Shown: piece after piece, positions 8,199-15,564 of the stretch
Position numbering within the stretch: position 1 is the first letter of the stretch
How the letters are laid out: every line of letters begins with the position of its first letter
Program-made: the position numbers and the translations under genes
Assembly: GCA_020852155.1 (NCBI GenBank)
Contig: JADZBJ010000205.1
Span: forward strand, 1 to 16,786
From: Saprospiraceae bacterium
Lineage (GTDB): Bacteria; Bacteroidota; Bacteroidia; Chitinophagales; Saprospiraceae
DNA length: 16,786 bases
Direction of reading: 5' to 3'
The notes under the pieces: generated by a model
The model's database searches: none
What the model saw: only the letters and a program-made list of their open reading frames with translations
What the model was told of the DNA's origin: nothing

Positions 8199-8240
8199 AG
8201 AGGAGCATTGTCAATGACGACAATGCTCCTCTTTATTTTC
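8199..8240. terminator. Strong hairpin terminator after the FAH-family gene, likely bidirectional
   Basis: AGAGGAGCATTGTC (8199-8212) and GACAATGCTCCTCT (8219-8232) form a perfect 14-bp stem with a 6-nt loop. Rightwards it is followed by TTATTTT; leftwards by GCTGTTTTT. It lies 62 bp past the stop of the leftward hydrolase gene, so its main job is probably to end that transcript. Confidence 0.85.
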
Positions 8241-8293
8241 GGCGATTGGTGATCTTAGAGGTTGTTTAAAATTCCCTCACTGGCTTTCAAAAA

Positions 8294-8905
8294 TTACTTT
8301 ATCCAGCAGCGCAGCATGGGTGTTTCTTCGACATAACCTTCGAGTACATCACCAATGGCAACCGGGCCGACACCGGCAGGCGTGCCGGTAAAAATGTAGT
8401 CGCCTTTGTGGAGCGTGAAATAGCGGGATATTTCGCAGATCAATCGGTCAAAGTCGAAAATCATATCGGCGGTATGGCCATGCTGGACGATTTCGCCATT
8501 CTTCTTTAACTGGAATTCGATGTTTTTCGGGTCTTTCAATTCGGCCAATGGCATGAAAGTGCTGAGCGGCGCCGAACGGTCAAAGCCCTTGGCGATTTCC
8601 CAGGGTTGACCTTTGGCTTTCAGGCGATCTTGCAGGTCGCGCGCCGTAAAGTCAATACCAAAAGCCACAGCGTCGTAGTAACGCGATGCAAATTCGGGCT
8701 GTACAGCCCGGCCATTTTTACAAACGCGCAGTACGATTTCGCCCTCATAATGAATATTCTGGCTGTAATCAGGATGGTAAAACGCCCGATTATTGAGCAA
8801 AAGCGCTGTTGGCGGCTTCATAAAAATGAGCGGCTCTGAAGGCACCGGGTTATTCAGTTCTTTGGCGTGTTCGGTATAGTTTCGGCCGATACAGAAGATT
8901 TTCAT
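8294..8905 (-). CDS. Fumarylacetoacetate hydrolase (FAH) family protein, FAHD1-like
   Basis: 203 residues, the length of the single-domain FAHD1-type enzymes. It opens with KIFCIGRNYTEHAKEL (residues 2-17), the family's entry motif. The metal site is visible: HYEGEIV at 52-58 supplies Glu54 and Glu56, and GIDFTARD at 83-90 supplies Asp85. AKGFD (105-109) and the FTGTPAGVGP loop (172-181) are also family-typical. Members bind Mg2+/Mn2+ and cleave C-C bonds of acylpyruvates or decarboxylate oxaloacetate in the cytoplasm; the substrate cannot be decided from the sequence. It stands alone: divergent upstream neighbour, and its own strong terminator downstream at 8199-8232. Confidence 0.93.
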   Translation of the reverse strand: MKIFCIGRNYTEHAKELNNPVPSEPLIFMKPPTALLLNNRAFYHPDYSQNIHYEGEIVLRVCKNGRAVQPEFASRYYDAVAFGIDFTARDLQDRLKAKGQPWEIAKGFDRSAPLSTFMPLAELKDPKNIEFQLKKNGEIVQHGHTADMIFDFDRLICEISRYFTLHKGDYIFTGTPAGVGPVAIGDVLEGYVEETPMLRCWIK

Positions 8906-8936
8906 GACGTGACAGGTTGAGCGGGCAAATGTAATT

Positions 8937-8961
8937 CAGGATTTGCTGGATTTGGAGATTT
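8937..8961. repeat. Short GGATTT-type repeat fragment upstream of the FAH gene
   Basis: TTCAGGATTTGCTGGATTTGG followed by AGATTT repeats the CAGGATTT/CTGGATTT words of the 6710-6890 element. It may be a remnant or seed of the same repeat family. The rest of 8906-9111 holds a small GCCTC/GAGGC stem (8994-8998 with 9014-9018) and T- and A-rich tracts, with no convincing gene. Confidence 0.4.
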
Positions 8962-9111
8962 AAAGTGTCGGATAAAAAACCACTCGAATCTCTGCCTCAA
9001 ACGAGCGGCGAGCGAGGCGATAATGATGAGCGAATGGTTATAGTCCATCTTTTTTGTAAAAAAAATTTTGAGTATGCATGAAAGCAGTGCAACTTTGTCC
9101 CCCCAATTTTC

Positions 9112-9143
9112 AAAGCCCGGTCGCTTGTGCGACGGGCTTTTTT
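9112..9143 (+). terminator. Intrinsic-terminator-like hairpin 31 bp before the LOG-family start (attenuator or small-RNA end)
   Basis: AAAGCCCG (9112-9119), a bulged G, TCGC (9121-9124), loop TTGT, GCGA (9129-9132) and CGGGCTTT (9133-9140) form a 12-bp stem, followed by an unbroken T-run to 9143. This is a textbook rho-independent terminator on the plus strand, placed in the LOG leader. CTTTG just upstream (~9093-9097) could pair with CAAAG at 9111-9115 and compete with the terminator stem. The open frame upstream of the LOG start reads through this hairpin, one reason to reject an ATG at 9078 as the start. Confidence 0.65.
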
Positions 9144-9173
9144 GTCCTAATCACTCAAGTTTTTATTAACACG

Positions 9174-9929
9174 ATGGAAGAAAATACTATTTCACCCGAA
9201 TATAATCCTGCTCGAACAGGTAATGGCGTGCCCCGCAAAATGAAGGTATGGAACAAAGTCCCCGGCGAAAATTCCTGGACGATGTTCAAAGTCATGGCCG
9301 AATTTGTGGACGGCTTTGAGGTCTTGAATCACGTAGGCCCTTGTATTTCTATTTTTGGCTCGGCCCGCACCAAGCCCGGTTCGCCATACTACGAACTGGC
9401 GGCAGGCATTTCAAAACGCCTCACCGAAGAGGGTTACGGCGTTATCACAGGCGGCGGCCCCGGCATCATGGAAGCGGGCAACAAAGGCGCCTGGATGGGC
9501 AATGGCACATCGGTAGGTCTGAACATTGACCTGCCATTTGAGCAACACCACAATCCGTATATCGCACCGGCGCACAACCTCAAGCACCGCTATTTTTTCG
9601 TCAGGAAAGTGATGTTCGTAAAATACGCGCAGGCATTTGTCGTGCTACCCGGTGGTTTTGGCACACTCGACGAATTGTTTGAAGTGCTCACGCTGGTGCA
9701 AACCAAGAAAATCACGCCGGTACCGATCATTTTGGTGGGCCGCGAATTCTGGACCGGATTGCGCGACTGGTTTGAAGACATCATGCTCAAGCGCCACCAC
9801 AACATCAACCCGGAAGACCTGAATCTTTTTCACATCACCGACGATTCGGAAGAGGTCATCACGATCATCAACAAGTGGTACATGGGCGATACGGCCAAGG
9901 CGGCCCTTTCACCCAACTTTGAACTTTAA
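9174..9929 (+). CDS. LOG family protein (TIGR00730 / cytokinin riboside 5'-monophosphate phosphoribohydrolase-like)
   Basis: 251 residues from ATG 9174. The Rossmann-like LOG fold is marked by ISIFGSARTKP (59-68), GGGPGIMEAGNKGA (93-106) and the active-site motif PGGFGTLDE (159-167), with Arg144 and Glu167 as the likely catalytic pair. These proteins, often misnamed lysine decarboxylases, hydrolyse nucleoside 5'-monophosphates to base and ribose 5-phosphate. The bacterial substrate in vivo is usually unknown. Start choice: the frame is open back to ATG 9078, but that extension spans a terminator hairpin and encodes residues unlike the family, whereas MEENTISPEYNPA leads straight into conserved sequence. 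The gene ends 12 bp before a 29-bp inverted repeat. Confidence 0.92.
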   Translation: MEENTISPEYNPARTGNGVPRKMKVWNKVPGENSWTMFKVMAEFVDGFEVLNHVGPCISIFGSARTKPGSPYYELAAGISKRLTEEGYGVITGGGPGIMEAGNKGAWMGNGTSVGLNIDLPFEQHHNPYIAPAHNLKHRYFFVRKVMFVKYAQAFVVLPGGFGTLDELFEVLTLVQTKKITPVPIILVGREFWTGLRDWFEDIMLKRHHNINPEDLNLFHITDDSEEVITIINKWYMGDTAKAALSPNFEL

Positions 9930-9941
9930 TGCATAGTTTGA

Positions 9942-10017
9942 TTAACCGCTAATAACGCTAAAAACGCCAATTTTTGAAAGTCAAAGACTTGGCGTTTTTA
10001 GCGTTATTAGCGGTTAA
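9942..10017. terminator. 29-bp perfect inverted repeat, probable bidirectional terminator
   Basis: 9942-9970 and 9989-10017 are exact reverse complements (left arm begins TTAACCGCTAATAACGC). The 18-nt loop contains a further small stem TTTGA/TCAAA (9973-9977, 9981-9985). It sits between convergent LOG and DUF3810 genes, 12 bp from one stop and 19 bp from the other. The arms themselves repeat the word GCTAATAACGCTAAAAACGC. There is no separate T-run beyond the stem, so termination would rely on the stem or a factor. Confidence 0.8.
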
Positions 10018-10036
10018 ACATAAAAGTACCGTACTG

Positions 10037-11131
10037 CTACTTTTGAGCGGGCATCATATTGCGCTTCATGGCATAGACCAGCATCAGCACTTCATCGTAG
10101 CTGAGCATGCCGCTTTTCACGCCTTGTGATTTCAGGTAGGCATCGTACACGGCATAACGTGTTTCGGGCATCAGGTCTTTAAATTTGGCCATCTGCGCCC
10201 GGATAGCGCGTTCATCCTGCCTGATACCGGGCGGGATATTGGGCCTGAAAGATTTCAGATAAGTATAAGGATATTGTTCCATGCAGGTTGACGCCAACGT
10301 TCGCCAATAGGCCAAACGGTTGGTGTAAGCGATGTATGGATTTGCGTGGCAATAACAGGCTGCGTAGGCGATAAAATTGCAGATGCCTTCATCGCCGAAG
10401 CCGTAGCCATGCGACATCTCATGGGGTATAACTGACGGCTTTTGTAAGGGGTGAGCGCCATCATCCATATTTCCTTCGCCCGCGAAAGGCCAATAAATGC
10501 CCAGCGTACTAAAGCGTAACAAAATGCCCTGCGGTTGTAACGAGCGCACCCTGACATTGCCCGATGCCGGAAAATGATGGTCTGACAACCATTTTTTCAA
10601 GGCGGCGCGAAGCGTATCCTGCATGTGCGACGGCTCGTACCGCGCATCGTTGATCGGCATGGTATCGCCCTGTGTGACGAGCGTGCGCAGTGAATCCAGC
10701 GCGCGGGTTTCGGCGTATAATTCCTGCCAAATGGCCACGCTGTCCAGTGGCGCCGGATGCAATCCGAGTTGCTCTGCTATGGGCTTGCGATGATAATTGA
10801 ATGCCCATAGCCAGTAAAACAGCGCCACCAGCACCAGGGCGAAACGGATGATCTCGAGTGCCCAATGCAGGATTTTGCGAGGCCACGTCAGTTGGCGAGG
10901 CCTGCGGATGATTTTCCAGACCCAATAACCAACAATGGTTGCCCAGAACCACCAGAACCCCGGTATGGGTTGCCAGCCCAGCAGGTGGTCATACAACCAG
11001 CGAATGGGCTGAAACAGTCCGCGGCTGTACCATTTTTCCACTTGTTCGGGGTGGTCGGGCGTCCACAGGGTAAGCAGCCACGTAATCAGGCCAAATAACC
11101 AGACGGTGGAGCGGGGTATTTGCATATTCAT
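10037..11131 (-). CDS. DUF3810 family membrane-anchored putative zinc peptidase
   Basis: 364 residues. Three hydrophobic segments lie near the N-terminus (~10-23, ~57-75, ~92-112), then a soluble domain. The soluble part carries HEMSH at 237-241, an HExxH zinc-peptidase motif, followed by GFGDEGICNFIAYAAC (244-259), where Glu248 is the likely third ligand. This matches the DUF3810 pattern of Bacteroidota and Firmicutes. Peptidase activity is inferred from the motif; no substrate is known. The soluble domain's side of the membrane cannot be fixed from sequence alone. An alternative start two codons in (Met3) is possible. Only 42 bp separate its start from the divergent oxidoreductase gene, so the promoters overlap. 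Confidence 0.88.
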   Translation of the reverse strand: MNMQIPRSTVWLFGLITWLLTLWTPDHPEQVEKWYSRGLFQPIRWLYDHLLGWQPIPGFWWFWATIVGYWVWKIIRRPRQLTWPRKILHWALEIIRFALVLVALFYWLWAFNYHRKPIAEQLGLHPAPLDSVAIWQELYAETRALDSLRTLVTQGDTMPINDARYEPSHMQDTLRAALKKWLSDHHFPASGNVRVRSLQPQGILLRFSTLGIYWPFAGEGNMDDGAHPLQKPSVIPHEMSHGYGFGDEGICNFIAYAACYCHANPYIAYTNRLAYWRTLASTCMEQYPYTYLKSFRPNIPPGIRQDERAIRAQMAKFKDLMPETRYAVYDAYLKSQGVKSGMLSYDEVLMLVYAMKRNMMPAQK

Positions 11132-11173
11132 TAATTTGGTGCAAAAAAATGAATAAGTCCTACATTCACACCC

Positions 11174-11830
11174 ATGACAGTCAACATTTTCGGCGCAACC
11201 GGCCTTATCGGTAATCTATTGTTGCATGCCAGCCTTGCACACCCGCGTGTCACGCTGGTCCGCATTTTCGTGCGTAAGCCCGTTGCTATTCACCATGAAA
11301 AATTAGTGCAGGTCACGACCACCTACGAAACCCTCGATCAGGTTTCCGGCGACATCAAGGGCGATGTGGTGTTTAACTGCCTCGGTACGACCATCAAGCA
11401 GGCGGGAAGTGAGGCCGCACAGTATGAAATTGATTGCCTGTACCCGGCCAAAGTAGCCCGTCTGGCTGCGGCTAACGGCGTACCTGCCATGATTAATGTT
11501 TCGAGTGTCGGGACAACTGCGAATGGCAATTTTTACCTGAAAACGAAATACGATATGGAAACAGCAGTCAGCGAAGCCGTATCCAGGGCGTGGTTTATGC
11601 GACCGTCTTTTTTAGTCGGTCAGCGCACCGGTTTTCGCCTTGGCGAACGTATTGCCCTTTTGCTTACGCCCTTGTTCGACCTGCTGCTATTCGGTGGTTT
11701 ACGGAAATACCATTCTATTAAAGCCGAAACTGTCGCGCGCGCCATGCTGACAGTGGCAATTCACCAGCCTGAACAGCCTAAGGTGTTGCATTATGATGAA
11801 ATCGTTGAATGGGCGGGAAAAGAACAATAG
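11174..11830 (+). CDS. NAD(P)-binding Rossmann-fold oxidoreductase, HTATIP2/NmrA-like atypical SDR
   Basis: 218 residues. The dinucleotide-binding motif GATGLIG is at 7-13 after the first beta strand (TVNIF). FNCLGTTIKQAGS (67-79), INVSSVG (107-113) and Y121-x3-K125 follow the extended/atypical SDR order, and MRPSFLVGQRTG (142-153) is the usual post-catalytic strand seen in HTATIP2-like proteins. Members bind NAD(P)(H) in the cytoplasm and act as reductases or as redox-sensing regulators; the substrate is not predictable. It is transcribed divergently from DUF3810 with a 42-bp gap and convergently with the FN3 secreted protein gene. Confidence 0.88.
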   Translation: MTVNIFGATGLIGNLLLHASLAHPRVTLVRIFVRKPVAIHHEKLVQVTTTYETLDQVSGDIKGDVVFNCLGTTIKQAGSEAAQYEIDCLYPAKVARLAAANGVPAMINVSSVGTTANGNFYLKTKYDMETAVSEAVSRAWFMRPSFLVGQRTGFRLGERIALLLTPLFDLLLFGGLRKYHSIKAETVARAMLTVAIHQPEQPKVLHYDEIVEWAGKEQ

Positions 11831-11841
11831 TCAAAAACAGC

Positions 11842-11874
11842 ACTGGCTATCCGTGATCTTCACGAATAACCAGT
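11842..11874. terminator. Imperfect hairpin between convergent genes
   Basis: ACTGG (11842-11846), TAT (11848-11850) and CGTGA (11852-11856) pair with TCACG (11860-11864), ATA (11866-11868) and CCAGT (11870-11874). The two mismatched positions are symmetric, and the loop is 3 nt. It lies between the stops at 11830 and 11904. No T-run follows on either strand, so its role as terminator rests on position and symmetry. Confidence 0.55.
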
Positions 11875-11903
11875 TCTGATGGTTTCAAAATATTTCAATC
11901 CGG

Positions 11904-13052
11904 TTAATATTTCACTACTTTGATAACACGCTGCGGCAGCGTGTTGGTGCTGATTTTCAGGAAATACAAACCTGCACTGAGGTCGTCGGCAGGTATGGTC
12001 ACACGGTTCTGGTCGGTTGTGTGCACCGTCCTGACAATGCGGCCCGATTGATCTATCATTTGAATGAGCGCGAAGTCATGTCGTCCTTGTCCGAGGTCTA
12101 TATTCAGTTCTGTTTCAAAAGGATTGGGCATAATGACAATTACATTGTTTGCCGTGGTTTCGGTCGTGCGTTCTTCAGCACGATTGATGTCAGACGCTTC
12201 ACCATTTGAACCAGTGGTGGCATTGCGTTGGCCATCAATGTCACCGCCACCGCCGCCTCCACTATTACCAGTTGAGCATTGTGTCAATATAAAATTCGTG
12301 AAACTGCCAGTTCCGGAGGTCGTAATAAATAAGTTGCCACCTGAGCCGATGTTCATGGTGAGCGACGCATTGGCATCTTCGGAAATATATTTAGCATAAG
12401 TGTAGCAGTTTGTACAGTAATTCGATTGATACTCCTGCCCGTCCAGTTTCCAGCTACTGACAACATCATTGGCAAAAGTCGCCCGCTCGCTTTCTGTACG
12501 CTCTATCTCCCCTCTTATCAAATAAGCCCCTTTGGCTCCTGGATTGGGTAGATAAGTACACTCAAACTGAAATCTCAGACCTCTGTCAAAAATAACGGGT
12601 ATGGTAGTTTGGGATCCGATGGAAGGCGCTGAAAATCTCCTTTCTCCGTTGCAGTTCACGGATTTGTCAGCGATGATTTCAGATACAATGACATAAACCG
12701 GTGAAAAAACCTCGACCGAAGCAACATTGTTCGAGTTGTTACCGACAGAACAGAAAGCGTTAACTTCAATCCGGTAAAATGTGGCAGGCTGGACATCAAA
12801 AACGGTTGAGGTATTGTTGACCCCCGTAAGAGTCTTGGTAACCATTGCTCCGCTATTCATGTTGGTCATAATTGCACGATAACCAGACGCTCCTGCAACC
12901 GGGTCCCAGGATGTTCTGGCTTCGTAAGGAACGAGAAACTGAACGTTCAGGTTTTGCGGCGCTGGCAGATTGCATTGCTGCGCCAATGCATTGCCTTCGA
13001 TGCCTAATATGAAGAGCGTGAGTAAGAGAATGAGGTAGTGCTTGTGAATCAT
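11904..13052 (-). CDS. T9SS-secreted protein with N-terminal fibronectin type III domain
   Basis: 382 residues from ATG 13052. The frame is open to ATG 13109, but the extra 19 residues (MLTVGKSKLSHEKHKSSNF) would mask the signal peptide, so the internal Met is preferred. Residues 1-24 are a signal peptide (hydrophobic LILLLTLFILGI, cleavage after ALA). Residues ~30-112 form an FN3-like domain (LPAPQNLNVQFL..YEARTSWDPV..ASGYRAIMTN). The middle (~117-260) is a cysteine-containing beta-rich region I do not recognise. A Gly-rich linker (264-271) precedes the T9SS type A sorting domain (~306-382: MPNPFETELNIDL ... DLSAGLYFLKI ... RVIKVVKY). The protein should reach the surface or medium by T9SS. 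It is divergent from the second helical-family gene. Confidence 0.9.
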   Translation of the reverse strand: MIHKHYLILLLTLFILGIEGNALAQQCNLPAPQNLNVQFLVPYEARTSWDPVAGASGYRAIMTNMNSGAMVTKTLTGVNNTSTVFDVQPATFYRIEVNAFCSVGNNSNNVASVEVFSPVYVIVSEIIADKSVNCNGERRFSAPSIGSQTTIPVIFDRGLRFQFECTYLPNPGAKGAYLIRGEIERTESERATFANDVVSSWKLDGQEYQSNYCTNCYTYAKYISEDANASLTMNIGSGGNLFITTSGTGSFTNFILTQCSTGNSGGGGGGDIDGQRNATTGSNGEASDINRAEERTTETTANNVIVIMPNPFETELNIDLGQGRHDFALIQMIDQSGRIVRTVHTTDQNRVTIPADDLSAGLYFLKISTNTLPQRVIKVVKY

Positions 13053-13361
13053 AAAATTTGAACTTTTGTGCTTTTCATGGCTGAGTTTTGATTTCCCCAC
13101 AGTCAGCATTTAAAACAGATAAGATGCAAATTTTGTGACAATTCGCTCCACAATTTTATAACAATTTTACCGCAAAGTTCCAGCGAAAACATGCTAAAAA
13201 TGATCTTGCGGTATCCATAGCATTGTCTTTTTTGCCGTTTAGCCCGCTTTTTTCTCGTTTTATCACCAAATTATCAGAAAAAGGCATTTCCAACTGACAG
13301 GAAATGTCCTCACTTTTGCCTTTGGCAGAAAACCAGCAACATGAAAAAATAACCTGAATTT
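13053..13361. promoter_or_regulatory. Divergent promoter region between the FN3 secreted protein and helical paralogue 2
   Basis: This 309-bp stretch has no credible gene. It is AT-rich with several ACAATTTT words (around 13140-13170). It contains a 7-bp inverted repeat CATTTCC (13285-13291) / GGAAATG (13300-13306), 8-nt spacer, about 56 bp before the ATG at 13362, which could be an operator. A smaller TGCC-TTT-GGCA dyad follows at about 13317-13327. I found no exact TAnnTTTG -7 box on either strand. Confidence 0.4.
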
Positions 13362-14816
13362 ATGTCAAGCCCTATTCGGATGCTGGATTTGCTGTCGTCA
13401 TTAAACGAGGCAGAACAGATTGATTTTCAACGCTTTATTGTGTCGCCTTACTTTCATAAAGCCACTGTGCCCGAAGGTCTGGACATTTTGTTGACGCAAG
13501 TACTCCATTACCTGAATCAAAGTTCTGACCGCAAGGATTTTAATCGTGAAGCGGTTTACCAGGTCGTTTATCCGGGGCAACCATTTGTGGATAAAAAACT
13601 GGAGAAAATGCTGACGCTATTGCATCAACTGTTAAAGCGGTTTGTTGCTATTCGACATTTTGAACATACGGGCGACGAGAATGATTTTTCCATGCAGCAG
13701 CTCCGGTATTTTCAGGAACGTGGATTGACTAGCCGTTTTGAAGTATTGGCTGATGAAATGAGGTCGAACCTTTCTAACATTGTTCCTGAAACCGTAGAGC
13801 ATTTCCGACAACGGAGTTTGCTGGAATACGAAATTTTCAAATTCGAACACTCCTTCAAGCCCGGCAAAGCCCCGCATACCAGTATTCCCGGAACTGTCGA
13901 GGCACTTGAGGCGCATCATCTGCTGATCAAACTGGAATTGTTCAATCAGTATATGCTTGCTCAAAAAAGGGTGCTTTTTCAACTGCCCGATGAGTTTCGG
14001 GATATTCTGAGAAATAGTTATTTCCCACCTGATCTTTTGACAAAGTACCCGTTGCTGCTACTCTCACACAGGATTTTTTTGCTGTTGCAAAAGGACGTCC
14101 CGGAAATTGCAGATTTCGAAGATGCACACCAATTATTTAATAGATATGAACAACTGATTTCTTCGGCATTCGCTCAGGTTTACCTTACATACTTGCGTAG
14201 TCTGTGCGCTTTGTTGGTCAACAATAACCATACACAGCTCCTTTACACCTTGTTTGAACTGTCAAAAGAGCATTATACACGAGGTTATATGTTCATGGAG
14301 GGCGGAAAAATATGGCATAATCACTTGCTGGCGGCCTCTAACGTAGCGTTGCGCGCAGGGGCATTGGATTGGTGTAAAGATTTCCTGGAGGAAAACAAAA
14401 ACAGGGTTTTTAACGATCCTCCGGCGGGCGATCACTACCGACTGTGCAAAGCCAACCTGCTTTTTTATCAAGGGAAACATGAACAGGCACTTGATTTCAT
14501 TCCGCAATCACTGGCCAGTCTGGATTATCTGCTCTTCGCCCGACGCCTGGAACTCAAATGCTATTACGAACTGAAATCTGACTTGCTGGAATACAAAATT
14601 GACGCCTTCAAGATGTACCTGAGCCGCGCCTCTAAAAGTCTGATCTCAACTTCTATCCGCGAACGGAATGGCAATTTCGTCAACATGCTGACCCAACTCA
14701 ACAACACCCGGAATGACGATGCCTCCCGCTCGAAAAAACTGCTAACCCGTATTGCCGCCAGAGACAATATTACCGACCGCGAATGGCTGATTGAAAAGGT
14801 TAATTCGGCCAGATGA
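13362..14816 (+). CDS. Uncharacterised all-helical (TPR-like) protein, paralogue 2
   Basis: 484 residues, no signal peptide or transmembrane segment. It shares the landmarks of the 2850-4244 protein: N-terminal LSSLNEAEQIDFQRFIVSPYF (residues 11-31), a TPR-like region at ~364-425 (ANLLFYQGKHEQALDFI ... LELKCYYELKSD), and the C-terminal TDREWLIEKV. By eye the identity is low but the motif order and spacing agree, so this is an old duplication or two members of an expanded family. The function is unknown. It is divergent from a T9SS cargo gene, as paralogue 1 is from a probable cargo gene. Its last codons were captured in the tandem duplication to the right and survive as a fragment at 15621-15650. 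Confidence 0.85.
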   Translation: MSSPIRMLDLLSSLNEAEQIDFQRFIVSPYFHKATVPEGLDILLTQVLHYLNQSSDRKDFNREAVYQVVYPGQPFVDKKLEKMLTLLHQLLKRFVAIRHFEHTGDENDFSMQQLRYFQERGLTSRFEVLADEMRSNLSNIVPETVEHFRQRSLLEYEIFKFEHSFKPGKAPHTSIPGTVEALEAHHLLIKLELFNQYMLAQKRVLFQLPDEFRDILRNSYFPPDLLTKYPLLLLSHRIFLLLQKDVPEIADFEDAHQLFNRYEQLISSAFAQVYLTYLRSLCALLVNNNHTQLLYTLFELSKEHYTRGYMFMEGGKIWHNHLLAASNVALRAGALDWCKDFLEENKNRVFNDPPAGDHYRLCKANLLFYQGKHEQALDFIPQSLASLDYLLFARRLELKCYYELKSDLLEYKIDAFKMYLSRASKSLISTSIRERNGNFVNMLTQLNNTRNDDASRSKKLLTRIAARDNITDREWLIEKVNSAR

Positions 14817-14820
14817 GAAA

Positions 14821-14881
14821 GTAGCGGTGGAAAGTATTCAGGTTTACGCAGCGTTTCATTTTCGAATATTTCCACCGCTAC
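14821..14881. terminator. Hairpin between helical-protein gene and lipoprotein 1 (copy 1)
   Basis: GTAGCGGTGGAAAGTATTC (14821-14839) pairs with GAATATTTCCACCGCTAC (14864-14881), leaving a one-base bulge and a 24-nt loop. It lies 4 bp after the stop of one gene and 10 bp before the stop of the convergent one, so it probably ends both. A second copy is at 15656-15710. Confidence 0.75.
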
Positions 14882-14891
14882 GCAGTTGTGC

Positions 14892-15272
14892 TCACAACAA
14901 GACATCATCAATTATAACGTAATTGAAACCCTGTGCATCAGTAACCTTATAACGATATGTATGGCCAGGCGTCAGTCCATTAACTGCATAACTATGATAA
15001 ACCACATCATCAGTAACGATAATAAAGTCTTGCTTGTTTGTGATATCCCGAACCGTTATATGATACGTCCCGGCTCCGAAAGGCGTCCAGTTTGCCACCA
15101 CGCTGCCGCCTCCTGTTTGCGTAACTGTAATTGAGCTACTGCGGTCAGAAGCCGCGTTAATGTTGTCTTGAGCGGCTGGTATAGCCGTTTCGATGTTTTC
15201 CTTTGAGCAGGAGGCAAACATGGCCGCCATAGCGAAAAAGGCCATAGCCATTAATTTGAAATTGAGTTTCAT
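14892..15272 (-). CDS. Small FN3-like lipoprotein, tandem copy 1
   Basis: 126 residues. MKLNFKLMAMAFFAMAAMFASC is a lipoprotein signal with Cys22 as the likely lipidated residue, followed by Ser-Lys, so surface versus inner-leaflet sorting is open. After a ~25-residue spacer, residues ~48-120 look like one fibronectin type III-type beta sandwich: SITVTQTGGGSVVANWTPF, GTYHITVRDI, then the typical YAVNGLTPGHTYRYKVTD strand turn. No catalytic motif is seen; a binding or structural role is likely but unproven. It is about 80% identical by eye to the copy at 15796-16182, and ends VIIDDVLL where copy 2 ends IIRDDFILLL. Confidence 0.82.
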   Translation of the reverse strand: MKLNFKLMAMAFFAMAAMFASCSKENIETAIPAAQDNINAASDRSSSITVTQTGGGSVVANWTPFGAGTYHITVRDITNKQDFIIVTDDVVYHSYAVNGLTPGHTYRYKVTDAQGFNYVIIDDVLL

Positions 15273-15369
15273 AATTCAAGTGAATTTTACATCAGCAACA
15301 TCGCTGACAAGTGCAAATGTGCAGGCATCGAAAAAGGTAAGACAATAACACTTTCTTATCGAATATCCC

Positions 15370-15415
15370 GAAAAACAAACTGTGCACACCGTCATTTAAG
15401 TTGATTTGCACAGTT
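15370..15415 (-). promoter_or_regulatory. Hairpin plus T-run in the leader or promoter region of lipoprotein 1
   Basis: AACTGTGCA (15378-15386) and TGCACAGTT (15407-15415) form a perfect 9-bp inverted repeat. Read leftwards the stem is followed by TGTTTTTC, so it can act as an intrinsic terminator or attenuator about 100 nt before the ATG at 15272. It could equally end transcription arriving from the right. The equivalent element is kept in copy 2. The rest of 15273-15564 has no credible gene; a small CAGC/GCTG dyad lies near the start codon. Confidence 0.5.
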
Positions 15416-15523
15416 AAAATCTATTTTTTTCAAGAAAAATGTCGGAAATGGGCAAATTCAGATCATTTCAACATCCTGAACTTGATAACATATTTTTCGA
15501 AAAGTACTAATACAATCTACTCG

Positions 15524-15537
15524 GTTTCACTTGAAAC
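15524..15537. promoter_or_regulatory. Palindrome GTTTCA-CT-TGAAAC (copy 1)
   Basis: A perfect 6+6 bp dyad with a 2-bp spacer, about 250 bp upstream of lipoprotein 1 and just downstream of the truncated small gene. The half sites are identical in the second unit while the 2-bp spacer differs there, the pattern expected of a protein-binding site. It is not long enough for a terminator. Confidence 0.4.
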
Positions 15538-15564
15538 AGTAAGATCATCTAGCATATAAACAAC

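Noticed and set aside
9078..9173. N-terminal extension of the LOG protein from ATG 9078
   Set aside because: The extension crosses a terminator hairpin with T-run and is not like the family N-terminus; ATG 9174 is the better start.
10509..10952. 147-residue minus-strand frame within DUF3810
   Set aside because: Different frame on the same strand; the DUF3810 frame carries HExxH and membrane segments, this one shows no family features.
13053..13109. Longer start for the FN3 secreted protein
   Set aside because: The 19 extra polar residues would bury the signal peptide; the internal Met at 13052 begins a normal one.
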